Of a DNA stretch of 64,000 nt, positions 8,447 through 16,562 are shown piece by piece; the stretch's first letter is position 1; every line of letters starts with the position of its first letter. The notes below the pieces were generated by a model. The model saw only the letters and a program-made list of their open reading frames with translations. It was not told the origin of the DNA and made no database searches. Source of the stretch: Nocardioides conyzicola (lineage in GTDB: Bacteria > Actinomycetota > Actinomycetes > Propionibacteriales > Nocardioidaceae); the NCBI RefSeq assembly GCF_039543825.1, contig NZ_BAABKM010000005.1:62001-126000 (forward strand), written 5' to 3'. Position numbers and translations under genes: made by a program.

Positions 8447-9229
8447 ATGGCTGACGACAAGACTCGTGACAAGGCATCCACGTTCCTCCGCCTCCACCAG
8501 GCGCCCGAGCTCCTCACCGTCGTGAACGTGTGGGACGTGATCAGCGCCAAGGTGGTCGCCGACGTCGAGGGCACGTCCGCGCTCGCGACGGCCAGCCACT
8601 CGATCGCGGCGTCGTACGGCTACCCGGACGGCGAGCAGATCCCGGTCGACCTCATGCTCGAGGCCGCCGGACGGATCGCCGCCTCCACCGACCTGCCCGT
8701 GACCGCGGACCTCGAGGGCGGGTACGGCGACCCAGCCGAGACCGTGCGGCGGGCGATCGGTCTCGGGATCGTCGGCGCCAACATCGAGGACCAGATGCGT
8801 CCCCTCGCCGAGGCCGCGGCCAACGTCGAGAAGATCATGAAGGCCGCGGAGGCCGAGGGCGTCGAGTTCGTGCTCAACGCCCGTACCGACGCCTTCGTGA
8901 AGGGCCGCGACCGCGACCAGGCCGAGGTCCTCGCCGACGCCGTCGAGCGTGGCAAGGCCTTCCTCGACGCCGGTGCCCCGGTCGTCTTCGTGCCCGCCAA
9001 GCTCGACGAGGCCCAGGTGACGACCCTCGTCGAGGCCTACGGACCGCAGCGGCTGACCATGATCGGCATCCCCGGCGTCCCGTCGCTCGCCCGACTGCAG
9101 GAGCTCGGCGTCGCCCGGGTCTCCTACGGCCCGATGCCGCAGAACGTCGCCCTCACCGCGCTCCAGGAGCTGGTCGAGGACGTGCACCGCGGCGGTGGCG
9201 TGCCGTCGACCATGCGGATGCTCAACTAG
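8447..9229 (+). CDS. Isocitrate lyase/PEP mutase superfamily protein
   Basis: The 260-residue TIM-barrel protein carries the superfamily pattern: VVNVWDVISAKVVAD near the N-terminus, the metal-binding strand VTADLEGGYGDP (about 84-95), GANIEDQ (about 108-114) and LNARTDAF (about 144-151). Length and motifs fit the branch that includes 2-methylisocitrate lyase-like and oxaloacetate decarboxylase-like enzymes. The KKCGH loop of true isocitrate and methylisocitrate lyases is not seen, so cleavage of those substrates is unlikely. A carbon-carbon lyase or hydrolase on a small oxoacid is the likely role, and the substrate is unknown. Its TAG stop shares the tetranucleotide CTAG with the stop of convergent fadA6. 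Confidence 0.85.
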   Translation: MADDKTRDKASTFLRLHQAPELLTVVNVWDVISAKVVADVEGTSALATASHSIAASYGYPDGEQIPVDLMLEAAGRIAASTDLPVTADLEGGYGDPAETVRRAIGLGIVGANIEDQMRPLAEAAANVEKIMKAAEAEGVEFVLNARTDAFVKGRDRDQAEVLADAVERGKAFLDAGAPVVFVPAKLDEAQVTTLVEAYGPQRLTMIGIPGVPSLARLQELGVARVSYGPMPQNVALTALQELVEDVHRGGGVPSTMRMLN

Positions 9230-10374
9230 AGCCGCTCGATGATCGTCACGTTGGCCTGACCGCCGCCCTCGCACATGGTCTGCAGGCCGTAGCGGCCGCC
9301 GGTGCGCTCGAGCTCGGCGAGCAGGGTGGTCATCAGGCGTACGCCGGTGGCGCCGATCGGGTGGCCGAGGGCGATGCCGCCGCCGTTGACGTTGACCTTG
9401 TCGTGCGGTGCGCCAGTCTCCTTCATCCACGCGAGCACGACGGACGCGAACGCCTCGTTGCACTCGAAGAGATCGATGTCGTCGATCGAGAGGCCCGTCT
9501 TCTCCAGCGCGTGCTGCGTCGCGCGGATCGGCCCCGTCAGCATCCACACGGGGTCGTCGCCGCGCACCGACAGGTGGTGGATCCGCGCCCGCGGCGTCAG
9601 CCCGTGGTCGGCCACGGCCTGCTCGGACGCGATCAGCATCGCGGCCGAGGCGTCACAGATCTGCGAGGAGACCGCGGCGGTGATCCGGCCGCCGGGGGCC
9701 AGCGGCTGCAGGCCGGCCATCTTCTCCAGCGAGGTCTCGCGCGGGCACTGGTCGGTGTCGAAGTCGCCCACGGCCTCGATCTGGTCTGCGAACCTGCCCT
9801 CGGCGATCGCGGTGCGCGCCCGCTCGTGCGAGGCCAGCGCGAAGGCCTCCATGTCCTCGCGGGAGATGTCCCACTTCTCGGCGATCATCTCGGCCGAGTT
9901 GAACTGGCTCACCTCCTGGTCGCCGTACCTCGCCTGCCAGCCCGGCGACTCGGCGAAGGGCGTGGAGAAGCCGTACTGCTGACCGACCAGCATCGCGGCC
10001 GAGATCGGGATGGCGCTCATGTTCTGCACGCCGCCGGCGACCACGAGGTCCTGGGTCCCGGACATGACGCCCTGGGCCGCGAAGTGCACCGCCTGCTGCG
10101 ACGAGCCGCACTGCCGGTCGATCGTCACGCCGGGCACGTGGTCCGGCAGCCCGGCCACCAGCCACGCCGTACGCGCGATGTCGCCGGCCTGCGAGCCGAT
10201 CGTGTCGCAGCAGCCGAGGATGACGTCGTCGACGGCGCCCGGGTCGACGCCGGTACGGCGGACCAGCGCGCTCAGCGTGTGCGCGGCGAGGTCGGCCGAG
10301 TGGACCGCGGCCAGCGCTCCCCCGCGCTTGCCCACAGGCGTCCGAACGGCGTCGACGATGAAGGCCTCACTCAT
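9226..10374 (-). CDS. fadA6: Steroid C/D-ring thiolase FadA6
   Basis: The 382-residue thiolase is close over its whole length to M. tuberculosis FadA6 (Rv3556c) as I recall it, including VDAVRTxVGKRGGALA, GVTIDRQCGSSQQA and the C-terminal GGRYGLQTMCEGGG. Active-site residues are Cys89, the histidine in ALGHPIGATG and the cysteine in MCEGGG. In the HIP pathway it performs thiolytic cleavage of a late CoA-ester intermediate after the last rings have opened. I start at ATG 10374, where family homology begins (MSEAFIVDAVRTPVG); upstream in-frame starts add an unrelated tail. It ends the minus-strand operon fadE30-ipdF-kstR2-(27-codon ORF)-fadA6. Gene order matches M. tuberculosis. Confidence 0.93.
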   Translation of the reverse strand: MSEAFIVDAVRTPVGKRGGALAAVHSADLAAHTLSALVRRTGVDPGAVDDVILGCCDTIGSQAGDIARTAWLVAGLPDHVPGVTIDRQCGSSQQAVHFAAQGVMSGTQDLVVAGGVQNMSAIPISAAMLVGQQYGFSTPFAESPGWQARYGDQEVSQFNSAEMIAEKWDISREDMEAFALASHERARTAIAEGRFADQIEAVGDFDTDQCPRETSLEKMAGLQPLAPGGRITAAVSSQICDASAAMLIASEQAVADHGLTPRARIHHLSVRGDDPVWMLTGPIRATQHALEKTGLSIDDIDLFECNEAFASVVLAWMKETGAPHDKVNVNGGGIALGHPIGATGVRLMTTLLAELERTGGRYGLQTMCEGGGQANVTIIERL

Positions 10375-10454
10375 GGACGTACTCGCTTCGCTCCGTGCGC
10401 CCATGAGGCACATGTCAGGCTGTATTGGATTTTTCGCTCACTTCGTTCGCTCAT
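10371..10454 (-). other. 27-codon ORF bridging kstR2 and fadA6 with ATGA overlaps at both ends
   Basis: An ORF beginning MSERSERKIQ starts at ATG 10454, overlapping the kstR2 stop (ATGA), and ends at TGA 10371-10373, overlapping the fadA6 start (ATGA). Its codons (AGC, CGA, AGT, AAA, ATC, CAA, TCA) are much less GC-biased than neighbouring genes. The DNA contains two related motifs, GAGCGAACGAAGTGAGCG and GAGCGAAGCGAGTAC, that look like dispersed actinobacterial intergenic repeats. It could be a real coupling peptide that carries ribosomes from kstR2 to fadA6, or a repeat that happens to be open. I favour a repeat with possible translational readthrough. Confidence 0.4.
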
Positions 10455-11044
10455 CGGTGGATCCCTTCGAGAAGGATGGAGAGGTACTGGCGCGCGATCT
10501 CGGTGTGGGTGCGTCGTCCGCCCGGTCTGTACCACGAGACGGCGACCCAGACGGTGTCGCGGATGAAGCGGTAGGTGAGCTCGAGGTCCAGGTCGTCGCG
10601 CAGGACCCCGGCGTCGATGCCGTTCTGCAGCAGGGTCAGCCAGACCTCGCGGGACTGCTGGTTGCGGTCCGCGAGGTAGGCGAACCGGTCGAAGGTGAGC
10701 AGGTAGGCGGCCTCGTTCTGGAAGATCGCCACCTCGTCACGGTGCTTGTCGATGGCCTCGAAGGAGGCCACGACGGCGCGCTCCAGCTGGGCCAGCGGGT
10801 CCAGGTCGCTCGCGAGGATCTCGTCGTACTGGCCGAACAGCTCCTCCTGGAAGGTCCGCAGGATCTCGTCGACCATCGACTCCTTGGAGTCGAAGTGGTG
10901 GTAGAGGCTGCCCGAGAGGATGCCGGCGGCGTCGGCGATGTCGCGGACGGTGGTGTTCTTGAAGCCCTTCTCGGCGAAGAGCCCGGCCGCGATCGCGAGC
11001 AGCTCGTCCCTCCTCGTCGCAGAGGACTGCGTCTCCTCACGCAT
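10451..11044 (-). CDS. kstR2: TetR-family repressor KstR2 of HIP catabolism
   Basis: The 197-residue TetR regulator has a helix-turn-helix in residues 12-58 (FAEKGFKNTTVRDIADAAGI followed by SGSLYHHFDSKESMVDEIL), almost the same as M. tuberculosis KstR2 (Rv3557c). The C-terminal ligand domain keeps YRFIRDTVWVAVSWYRPGG. KstR2 represses the HIP genes and is released by HIP-CoA, the FadD3 product. It sits inside the operon it should control, as in mycobacteria. The start overlaps the end of ipdF by eight bases, so it is coupled. The candidate operator is the palindrome at 13022-13039. Confidence 0.93.
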   Translation of the reverse strand: MREETQSSATRRDELLAIAAGLFAEKGFKNTTVRDIADAAGILSGSLYHHFDSKESMVDEILRTFQEELFGQYDEILASDLDPLAQLERAVVASFEAIDKHRDEVAIFQNEAAYLLTFDRFAYLADRNQQSREVWLTLLQNGIDAGVLRDDLDLELTYRFIRDTVWVAVSWYRPGGRRTHTEIARQYLSILLEGIHR

Positions 11045-11840
11045 GCTGGCTGCTCACCGAGACCACCTCGCCGGTGAGGTACGACGAGTACTCGCTGGCC
11101 AGGAAGACCATCACGTTGGCGACCTCCCACGGCTCCGCCGCGCGGCCGAAGGCCTCACGCTGCTTGAGCTCGTGCAGCAGCTCGTCGGAGGTGACCTTGG
11201 CGAGGAAGGGGTGCATCGCCAGGCTCGGCGAGACCGCGTTGACCCGGATGCCGTGCGGGGCGAGGTCGAGGGCGGCGCAGCGCGTCAGCGCCATCACGCC
11301 GGCCTTGGCCGCGGCGTAGTGGGCCTGCCCCTCCTGCGCCCGCCAGCCGATGACCGAGGCGTTGTTGACGATCACGCCCTTCGTGCCCGACGCGACGAAG
11401 CGCTGGCCCGCGGCGCGCACGCACCGGAAGGTGCCGTTGAGCGTGATGTCGAGGACCTTGAGCCACTGCTCGTCGGTCATCTCGAGGATGCTCGCGGTGC
11501 CGCCGAGGCCGGCGTTGTTGATCATGATGTCGACGCCGCCGAAGTCCTCCGCGGCGTCGAGCAGTGCGGTCACCTGGACCTCGTCGGTGACGTCGCAGAC
11601 CAGCTGCCGGACCCGGTCGGCCCCGAACTCCCCGGCCAGCGCCTCCTCGGCCTCCGCGAGTCGGCGGGCATGGGTGTCGCTGAAGACGACGGCCTTCGCG
11701 CCCTCCTCCAGCACCCGTCGTACGACGGCCGCACCGATGCCCGCGCCCGCCGCAGCGGTCACGACGACGACCTTCCCGGCCAGCAGGTCGTGGCCGGGGA
11801 CGTAGTCGGGGGTGGGCTGCTCGGGCCTGACGGTGGTCAT
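11037..11840 (-). CDS. ipdF: Short-chain dehydrogenase IpdF (hydroxy-HIP-CoA dehydrogenase)
   Basis: The 267-residue SDR has the nucleotide-binding glycine motif VVTAAAGAGIGAAV near 27-40, NNAG near 110, and the catalytic Ser plus YAAAK (NNASVIGW, then HYAAAKAG). By position and similarity it corresponds to Rv3559c/IpdF, which oxidises the 5-hydroxyl of the HIP-CoA intermediate. I start at ATG 11840 because it overlaps the fadE30 stop (ATGA) and matches family length; the longer frame upstream lies within fadE30. Its 3' end overlaps the kstR2 start. M. tuberculosis has a PPE gene between these two; here they are directly coupled. Confidence 0.9.
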   Translation of the reverse strand: MTTVRPEQPTPDYVPGHDLLAGKVVVVTAAAGAGIGAAVVRRVLEEGAKAVVFSDTHARRLAEAEEALAGEFGADRVRQLVCDVTDEVQVTALLDAAEDFGGVDIMINNAGLGGTASILEMTDEQWLKVLDITLNGTFRCVRAAGQRFVASGTKGVIVNNASVIGWRAQEGQAHYAAAKAGVMALTRCAALDLAPHGIRVNAVSPSLAMHPFLAKVTSDELLHELKQREAFGRAAEPWEVANVMVFLASEYSSYLTGEVVSVSSQHA

Positions 11841-13009
11841 CCACGTGCCTCTCGGGGTAGGCCGAGCACGCGCTCGGCGAGGATGTTGCGCTGCACCTCG
11901 TCGCTGCCGCCGTAGATCGTGTCGGCGCGCGCGAAGAGGAAGAGTCGTTGCCAGCGATCCAGGTCGTAGCCGTCCGCGGTGGCCGTGGTGAGGCCGCCGG
12001 CGCCGAGGACGTCCATGGCGACCTCGCCGAGGCGCTTGTGCCAATTGGCCCAGACGAGCTTGAAGACCGAGGGCCCTGCGGCGTCGTCCGAGGAGAGGCC
12101 ACGCATCGCCTGCCGGCGCATCACCTCGAGCTCGACCTTCAGGCCGGCGAGGCGGTCCCGGAGGACCGGGTCGTCGATCGCACCGTTGTCCTTCGCGAGG
12201 TCGACCACGCCGTCGAGCTCGCGGGCGAAGCCCACCACCTGCGCGAGCACGGAGACGCCGCGCTCGAATCCGAGCAGCGCCATCGCGACCTTCCAGCCGT
12301 CGCCGGGCTCGCCGACCACCAGGTCGGCACCGGTGCGGGCGCCGGTGAAGAACACCTCGTTGAACTCGGAGCCGCCGGTCAGCTGCTCGATCGGGCGTAC
12401 GTCGACCCCGTCCTGGTCGAGCGGGACCAGGAGGAAGGACAGCCCGCGGTGGCGCTCAGAGCCCGGCTCCGTGCGGCAGATGACGAACGCCCATTGGCTG
12501 AAGTGCGCGTTGGACGTCCACACCTTCTGGCCGTCGACGACCCAGTCGTCGCCGTCGATCCGCGCCTTGGTCTGGACGTTGGCCAGGTCGGAACCGGCGT
12601 TCGGCTCCGAGTAGCCCTGTGCCCACAGCTCCTCGACCGCCACGATCTTCGGCAGGAACCGGTCCTTCTGCTCCTGCGTGCCGAACGCCATCAGCGTCGG
12701 CCCCAGCAGCTCCTCGCCGAGGTGGTTGACCCGCACGGGCGCGTCGGCCTTGGCGTACTCCTCGTGGAAGATCACCTGCTGGGTCAGGCTCAACCCACGG
12801 CCGCCGTGCTCCTGCGGCCAGCCGACGCAGGTCCAGCCGTGCTCGGCGAGCAGCCGGTTCCAGGCGAGCCGCTCGTCGTGCGCCTCGTGGTCGCGGCCGG
12901 CACCGCCGAGGCCGCGCAGCGCGGCCCACTCGCCGGTCAGGTGCTCCTCGAGCCAGGCCCGCACCTCGGCACGGAACGCCTGGTCCTCCTCGGAGTAGGT
13001 CAGGTCCAC
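11837..13009 (-). CDS. fadE30: Acyl-CoA dehydrogenase FadE30
   Basis: The 390-residue acyl-CoA dehydrogenase matches Rv3560c in long stretches, such as LGGAGRDHEAHDERLAWNR, VNHLGEELLGPTLMAFGT, GYSEPNAGSDLANVQT, and the end DTIYGGSDEVQRNILAERVLG. In the HIP pathway it dehydrogenates an early CoA-thioester intermediate. I prefer GTG 13009 (VDLTYSEEDQAFRAEV); an in-frame TTG at 13030 would lie inside the palindromic operator. No clear Shine-Dalgarno precedes GTG, so the transcript may be nearly leaderless. It is divergent from fadD3 and the first gene of the fadE30-ipdF-kstR2-fadA6 operon, overlapping ipdF by ATGA. Confidence 0.92.
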   Translation of the reverse strand: MDLTYSEEDQAFRAEVRAWLEEHLTGEWAALRGLGGAGRDHEAHDERLAWNRLLAEHGWTCVGWPQEHGGRGLSLTQQVIFHEEYAKADAPVRVNHLGEELLGPTLMAFGTQEQKDRFLPKIVAVEELWAQGYSEPNAGSDLANVQTKARIDGDDWVVDGQKVWTSNAHFSQWAFVICRTEPGSERHRGLSFLLVPLDQDGVDVRPIEQLTGGSEFNEVFFTGARTGADLVVGEPGDGWKVAMALLGFERGVSVLAQVVGFARELDGVVDLAKDNGAIDDPVLRDRLAGLKVELEVMRRQAMRGLSSDDAAGPSVFKLVWANWHKRLGEVAMDVLGAGGLTTATADGYDLDRWQRLFLFARADTIYGGSDEVQRNILAERVLGLPREARG

Positions 13010-13021
13010 AGGTGATAGCCT

Positions 13022-13039
13022 ACCAAGCAATTGCTTGGT
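13022..13039. promoter_or_regulatory. Palindromic operator candidate for KstR2
   Basis: ACCAAGCAATTGCTTGGT is a perfect 18-bp palindrome centred between fadE30 (start 13009) and fadD3 (start 13079). The published mycobacterial KstR2 motif is AnCAAG-nn-CTTGnT. Here both half-sites AnCAAG and CTTGnT are present but separated by six bases instead of two. Position at the divergent promoter and kstR2 in the operon make this the probable operator. Confidence 0.75.
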
Positions 13040-13078
13040 TGGGTGCGCAGCATCGAGTCAGCGACGGAGAGGCACGGC

Positions 13079-14557
13079 ATGACCCACACGATCCCGGCGG
13101 CGCTCGGCGACGCGGCGGACCGCTTCGGCGACCACCCGGCGTACGTCCAGGACGGCGAGGTGGTCTCCTTCCTGGAGCTGCTGCGCCGCGTCCGGCGAGC
13201 CGCACGCGCGTACGTCGCGCTCGGGCTGCAGCCCGGCGACCGCGTCTGCGTCTGGGCGCCCAACAGCATCGGCTGGGTGGTGGCCGCGCTCGCCACGTCG
13301 TACGCCGGCGGCACGCTCGTCCCGGTCAACTCCCGCTACACCGGGCACGAGGTCGCCGACGTCGTCGACCGCACCGGTGCCCGGATCGTCGTGGTCGCGG
13401 ACGGCTTCCTCGGCCGCACCCAGGTCGACGACCTGCGCGCGGCGAGCGACCTCTCGTCGGTCCTGGCCGTCATCGACCTCGTGGACCTGCCCGACCTCGA
13501 CCTCGGGTCGGTGACCACCGCGGACGTCGACCGGCTCGCGGAGTCCGTCTCCCCCGACGACCCGGCCGACATCCTCTTCACCTCGGGCACGACCGGCCGG
13601 AGCAAGGGCGCGGTCTCGGCCCACCGCCAGACCGTCGGCGTGGCCCGGGCCTGGGGTGAGCTCGGCGGCGTGACCGGCCAGGACCGCTACCTGGTGATCA
13701 ACCCGTTCTTCCACTCCTTCGGCTACAAGGTCGGCATCGTGACCGGCCTGCTGACGGGCGCGACCCTCTACCCGGTCGCGACCTTCGACCTCGACGAGAC
13801 CATGCAGCTCATCGAGACCGAGCGGATCTCCGTGCTGCCGGGCGCCCCCACGATCTTCACCTCGCTGCTCAACGCCCCGGGCCGTGCCGACCGCGACCTG
13901 TCGTCGCTGCGACTCGCCGTCACCGGCGCCGCCGTCGTCCCGGTCGTGCTGATCGAGCGGATGCGCGACGAGCTCGCGATCGACCAGGTCGTGACCGCCT
14001 TCGGCATGACGGAGGCGGTCGTCGTCACGATGTGCCGCGAGGGCGACTCGGCCGAGACCGTGGCCACCACCTGCGGCCGGGCGGTCCCCGGGATGGAGAC
14101 CCGCATCGGCCCGGACGGAGAGCTCCTCGTTCGCGGCGACTACGTGATGCTCGGCTACTTCGACGACCCGGAGGCGACCGCCGAGGCGATCGACGCCGAC
14201 GGGTGGCTGCACACCGGCGACGTCGGCGTGCTCGACGACGACGGCAACCTGTCGATCACCGACCGGCTCAAGGACATGTACATCTCCGGCGGCTTCAACG
14301 TCTATCCCGCCGAGGTCGAGCAGACGCTCGCGCGGATGGAAGGCGTCGCGGACGTGGCCGTCGTCGGCGTGCCCGACGAGCGGATGGGCGAGGTCGGCAA
14401 GGCCTACGTCGTGGGCACGGCCCGGCCCGACGACGTGATCGCCTACGCCAAGGAGCGCCTGGCCAACTTCAAGGTGCCACGCCACGTCGAGGTCGTCGAC
14501 GCGCTCCCGCGCAACCTGTCCGGCAAGGTGCTCAAGACCCAGCTGAGGGGCGACTGA
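13079..14557 (+). CDS. fadD3: HIP-CoA ligase FadD3
   Basis: The 492-residue ANL-superfamily ligase has the P-loop-like motif DILFTSGTTGRSKGA (about 175-189), the motif YFDDPEATAEAID-DGWLHTGDVG, and the C-terminal catalytic lysine in NLSGKVLKTQLRGD. Length and placement opposite fadE30 match Rv3561, which activates HIP with ATP and CoA and so makes the KstR2 inducer. I choose ATG 13079 (MTHTIPAALG), with a GGAGAGG-type site upstream; the 16 extra codons of the longer frame run over the operator. fadE31 begins on the last base of the stop (TGATG). Confidence 0.92.
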   Translation: MTHTIPAALGDAADRFGDHPAYVQDGEVVSFLELLRRVRRAARAYVALGLQPGDRVCVWAPNSIGWVVAALATSYAGGTLVPVNSRYTGHEVADVVDRTGARIVVVADGFLGRTQVDDLRAASDLSSVLAVIDLVDLPDLDLGSVTTADVDRLAESVSPDDPADILFTSGTTGRSKGAVSAHRQTVGVARAWGELGGVTGQDRYLVINPFFHSFGYKVGIVTGLLTGATLYPVATFDLDETMQLIETERISVLPGAPTIFTSLLNAPGRADRDLSSLRLAVTGAAVVPVVLIERMRDELAIDQVVTAFGMTEAVVVTMCREGDSAETVATTCGRAVPGMETRIGPDGELLVRGDYVMLGYFDDPEATAEAIDADGWLHTGDVGVLDDDGNLSITDRLKDMYISGGFNVYPAEVEQTLARMEGVADVAVVGVPDERMGEVGKAYVVGTARPDDVIAYAKERLANFKVPRHVEVVDALPRNLSGKVLKTQLRGD

Positions 14558-15696
14558 TGGACCTGACCCTGTCCGAGTCCGAACTGGCCTTCCAGGCCGA
14601 GGCCCGCGCCTGGCTCGAGGCCAACGTGCCGGCGGAGCCGCTGCCGTCGATGGACACCGCCGACGGCTTCGTCGCCCACCAGGAGTGGGAGAAGCGGCTC
14701 TCCGACGCGAGGTGGTCGGTCGTGTCCTGGCCGACGGCGTACTCCGGTCGCGAGGCCTCGCTGGTCGAGTGGGTCGTCTTCGAGGAGGAGTACTACCGCG
14801 CCGGCGCTCCCGGCCGGGTCTCCCAGAACGGCATCTTCCTGCTCGCGCCGATCGTCTTCGACCACGGCACCCAGGAGCAGCAGGACCGCTTCCTGCCGAC
14901 GATGGCGACGGGCGAGAAGATCTGGGCGCAGTGCTGGTCGGAGCCGGAGGCCGGGTCCGACCTGGCCTCGCTGCGCTCGACCGCGCAGCGCGACGACGAG
15001 CGCGGCGGGTGGGTGCTCAACGGCCAGAAGACCTGGTCGTCGCGCGCGTCCTTCGCCCACTGGGGCTTCGGACTGTTCCGCTCCGATCCGCAGGCGGCGC
15101 GCCACCACGGCCTCACCTACTTCCTCTTCCCCCTCGACGCCGACGGCATCACGGTCCGCCCGATCGCCCAGCTCGACGGCGAGGCGGGCTTCGCCGAGGT
15201 GTTCTTCGAGGACGTGTTCGTGCCCGACTCCGACGTCCTCGGCGCTCCCGGCGACGGGTGGCGGGTGGCGATGTCGACCGCCGGCAACGAGCGCGGGCTG
15301 TCGCTGCGCTCCCCCGGACGGTTCTGCGCCGCCGCCGACCGGCTCATCGACCTCTACCGGTCCACGCCCGATCCCGCGTACGCCGATGGCGTGGTCGACG
15401 CCTGGACGAAGGCGCAGGCCTACCGGCTCTACACGTGGGGGACGGTGACCCGGCTCGCCGACGGTGGCGAGATGGGGGCCGCCGGATCGGTCAACAAGGT
15501 CTTCTGGTCCGAGCTCGACATCGCGCTGCACGAGACCGCCCTCGACCTGCTCGGCCCCGAGGCCGAGGTCGAGTCGCGGTGGCTGGACGGCTACACGTTC
15601 TCGCTCTCCGGCCCGATCTACGCCGGCACCAACGAGATCCAGCGCAACATCGTCGCCGAGCGGATCCTCGGTCTGCCGCGGGAGGTCCGGAAGTGA
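14557..15696 (+). CDS. fadE31: Acyl-CoA dehydrogenase FadE31
   Basis: The 379-residue acyl-CoA dehydrogenase carries QCWSEPEAGSDLASLRS, VLNGQKTWSSRASFAHWGF and the C-terminal IYAGTNEIQRNIVAERILGLPREV. Order fadD3-fadE31-fadE32-fadE33 is the same as Rv3561-Rv3564. In mycobacteria FadE31 is the larger subunit that forms heteromeric dehydrogenases with FadE32 or FadE33, acting on ring-opened CoA esters. The start ATG 14557 overlaps the fadD3 stop, and the stop overlaps the GTG of fadE32 (GTGA). It is probably transcribed with fadD3 under KstR2. Confidence 0.9.
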   Translation: MDLTLSESELAFQAEARAWLEANVPAEPLPSMDTADGFVAHQEWEKRLSDARWSVVSWPTAYSGREASLVEWVVFEEEYYRAGAPGRVSQNGIFLLAPIVFDHGTQEQQDRFLPTMATGEKIWAQCWSEPEAGSDLASLRSTAQRDDERGGWVLNGQKTWSSRASFAHWGFGLFRSDPQAARHHGLTYFLFPLDADGITVRPIAQLDGEAGFAEVFFEDVFVPDSDVLGAPGDGWRVAMSTAGNERGLSLRSPGRFCAAADRLIDLYRSTPDPAYADGVVDAWTKAQAYRLYTWGTVTRLADGGEMGAAGSVNKVFWSELDIALHETALDLLGPEAEVESRWLDGYTFSLSGPIYAGTNEIQRNIVAERILGLPREVRK

Positions 15697-16562
15697 AGTT
15701 CGTGCTCGACGCCGACCAGCGCGACTTCGCCGCCTCGCTCGACGCGCTGCTGTCCTCCTCCGAGACGGTCGCCGTCGCCCGCTCCTGGGCCGACGGCGAC
15801 AGCGCACCCGGACTCAGGCTCTGGGCCCGGCTCGCCGAGCAGGGCGTCCTCTCGCTGGCCACCGACGCGACGCCGGTCGAGCTCGCTGTCGCCTTCGAGG
15901 CGCTCGGCAGGTACGCCGTGCCCGGGCCCTGGGTCGAGTCCGCGGCGTACCTCCCGGTCGCGCTCGGCCACGAAGTCGAGGGCGTCGCCACGGTCGCGCT
16001 CCCCCCGCACGTGCCGTACGCGCTCGACGCCGACGTCGCCGACCAGGTGTACGTCGGTGACAGCCTCGCGACCGAGGTCGGTGACCTCGTCGGCTCGGTC
16101 GACCGGACCCGGCGGCTGTTCTCGGTGGCCGGCGAGGGCCGCAGCGACGACGCCGCCTTCGACCTCGCGGTGCTGGCCACGTCCGCCCAGCTGCTCGGCG
16201 CGGGCGAGCGAATCCTGGCCGACTCGGTGACCTACGTGAAGCAGCGCAAGCAGTTCGGCCGCGAGATCGGGTCCTACCAGGCGATCAAGCACGCCCTGGC
16301 CGACGTCCGCATCGCCCTCGACTTCGCCCGGCCGCTGGTCCTCGGCGCCGCGCTCGGCGAGGTGCCCGCGTCGGCCGCCAAGGTCGCGGCCGGCGACGCG
16401 GCGTACCTCGCCTCCCGCACCGGCCTCCAGGTGCACGGCGCGATCGGCTACACCCAGGAGTTCGACCTCAGCCTCTGGATCACCAAGGTCCGCGCGCTCG
16501 TCACCGCCTGGGGCACCCCGGCGTACCACCGTGCGCGCCTGCTCGACGAGCTGGTCGGCTGA
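15693..16562 (+). CDS. fadE32: Acyl-CoA dehydrogenase subunit FadE32
   Basis: The 289-residue short subunit starts at GTG 15693 (VKFVLDADQRDFAASL), overlapping the fadE31 stop; longer upstream reading in this frame is antisense or shadow sequence of fadE31. It keeps the FAD-binding stretch YVKQRKQFGREIGSYQAIKH (about 180-199) and the late HGAIGYTQEFDLSLW. Compared with normal acyl-CoA dehydrogenases the middle beta domain is reduced, as in the small subunits of heteromeric steroid dehydrogenases. It should pair with FadE31. The stop overlaps fadE33 (TGATG). Confidence 0.88.
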   Translation: MKFVLDADQRDFAASLDALLSSSETVAVARSWADGDSAPGLRLWARLAEQGVLSLATDATPVELAVAFEALGRYAVPGPWVESAAYLPVALGHEVEGVATVALPPHVPYALDADVADQVYVGDSLATEVGDLVGSVDRTRRLFSVAGEGRSDDAAFDLAVLATSAQLLGAGERILADSVTYVKQRKQFGREIGSYQAIKHALADVRIALDFARPLVLGAALGEVPASAAKVAAGDAAYLASRTGLQVHGAIGYTQEFDLSLWITKVRALVTAWGTPAYHRARLLDELVG

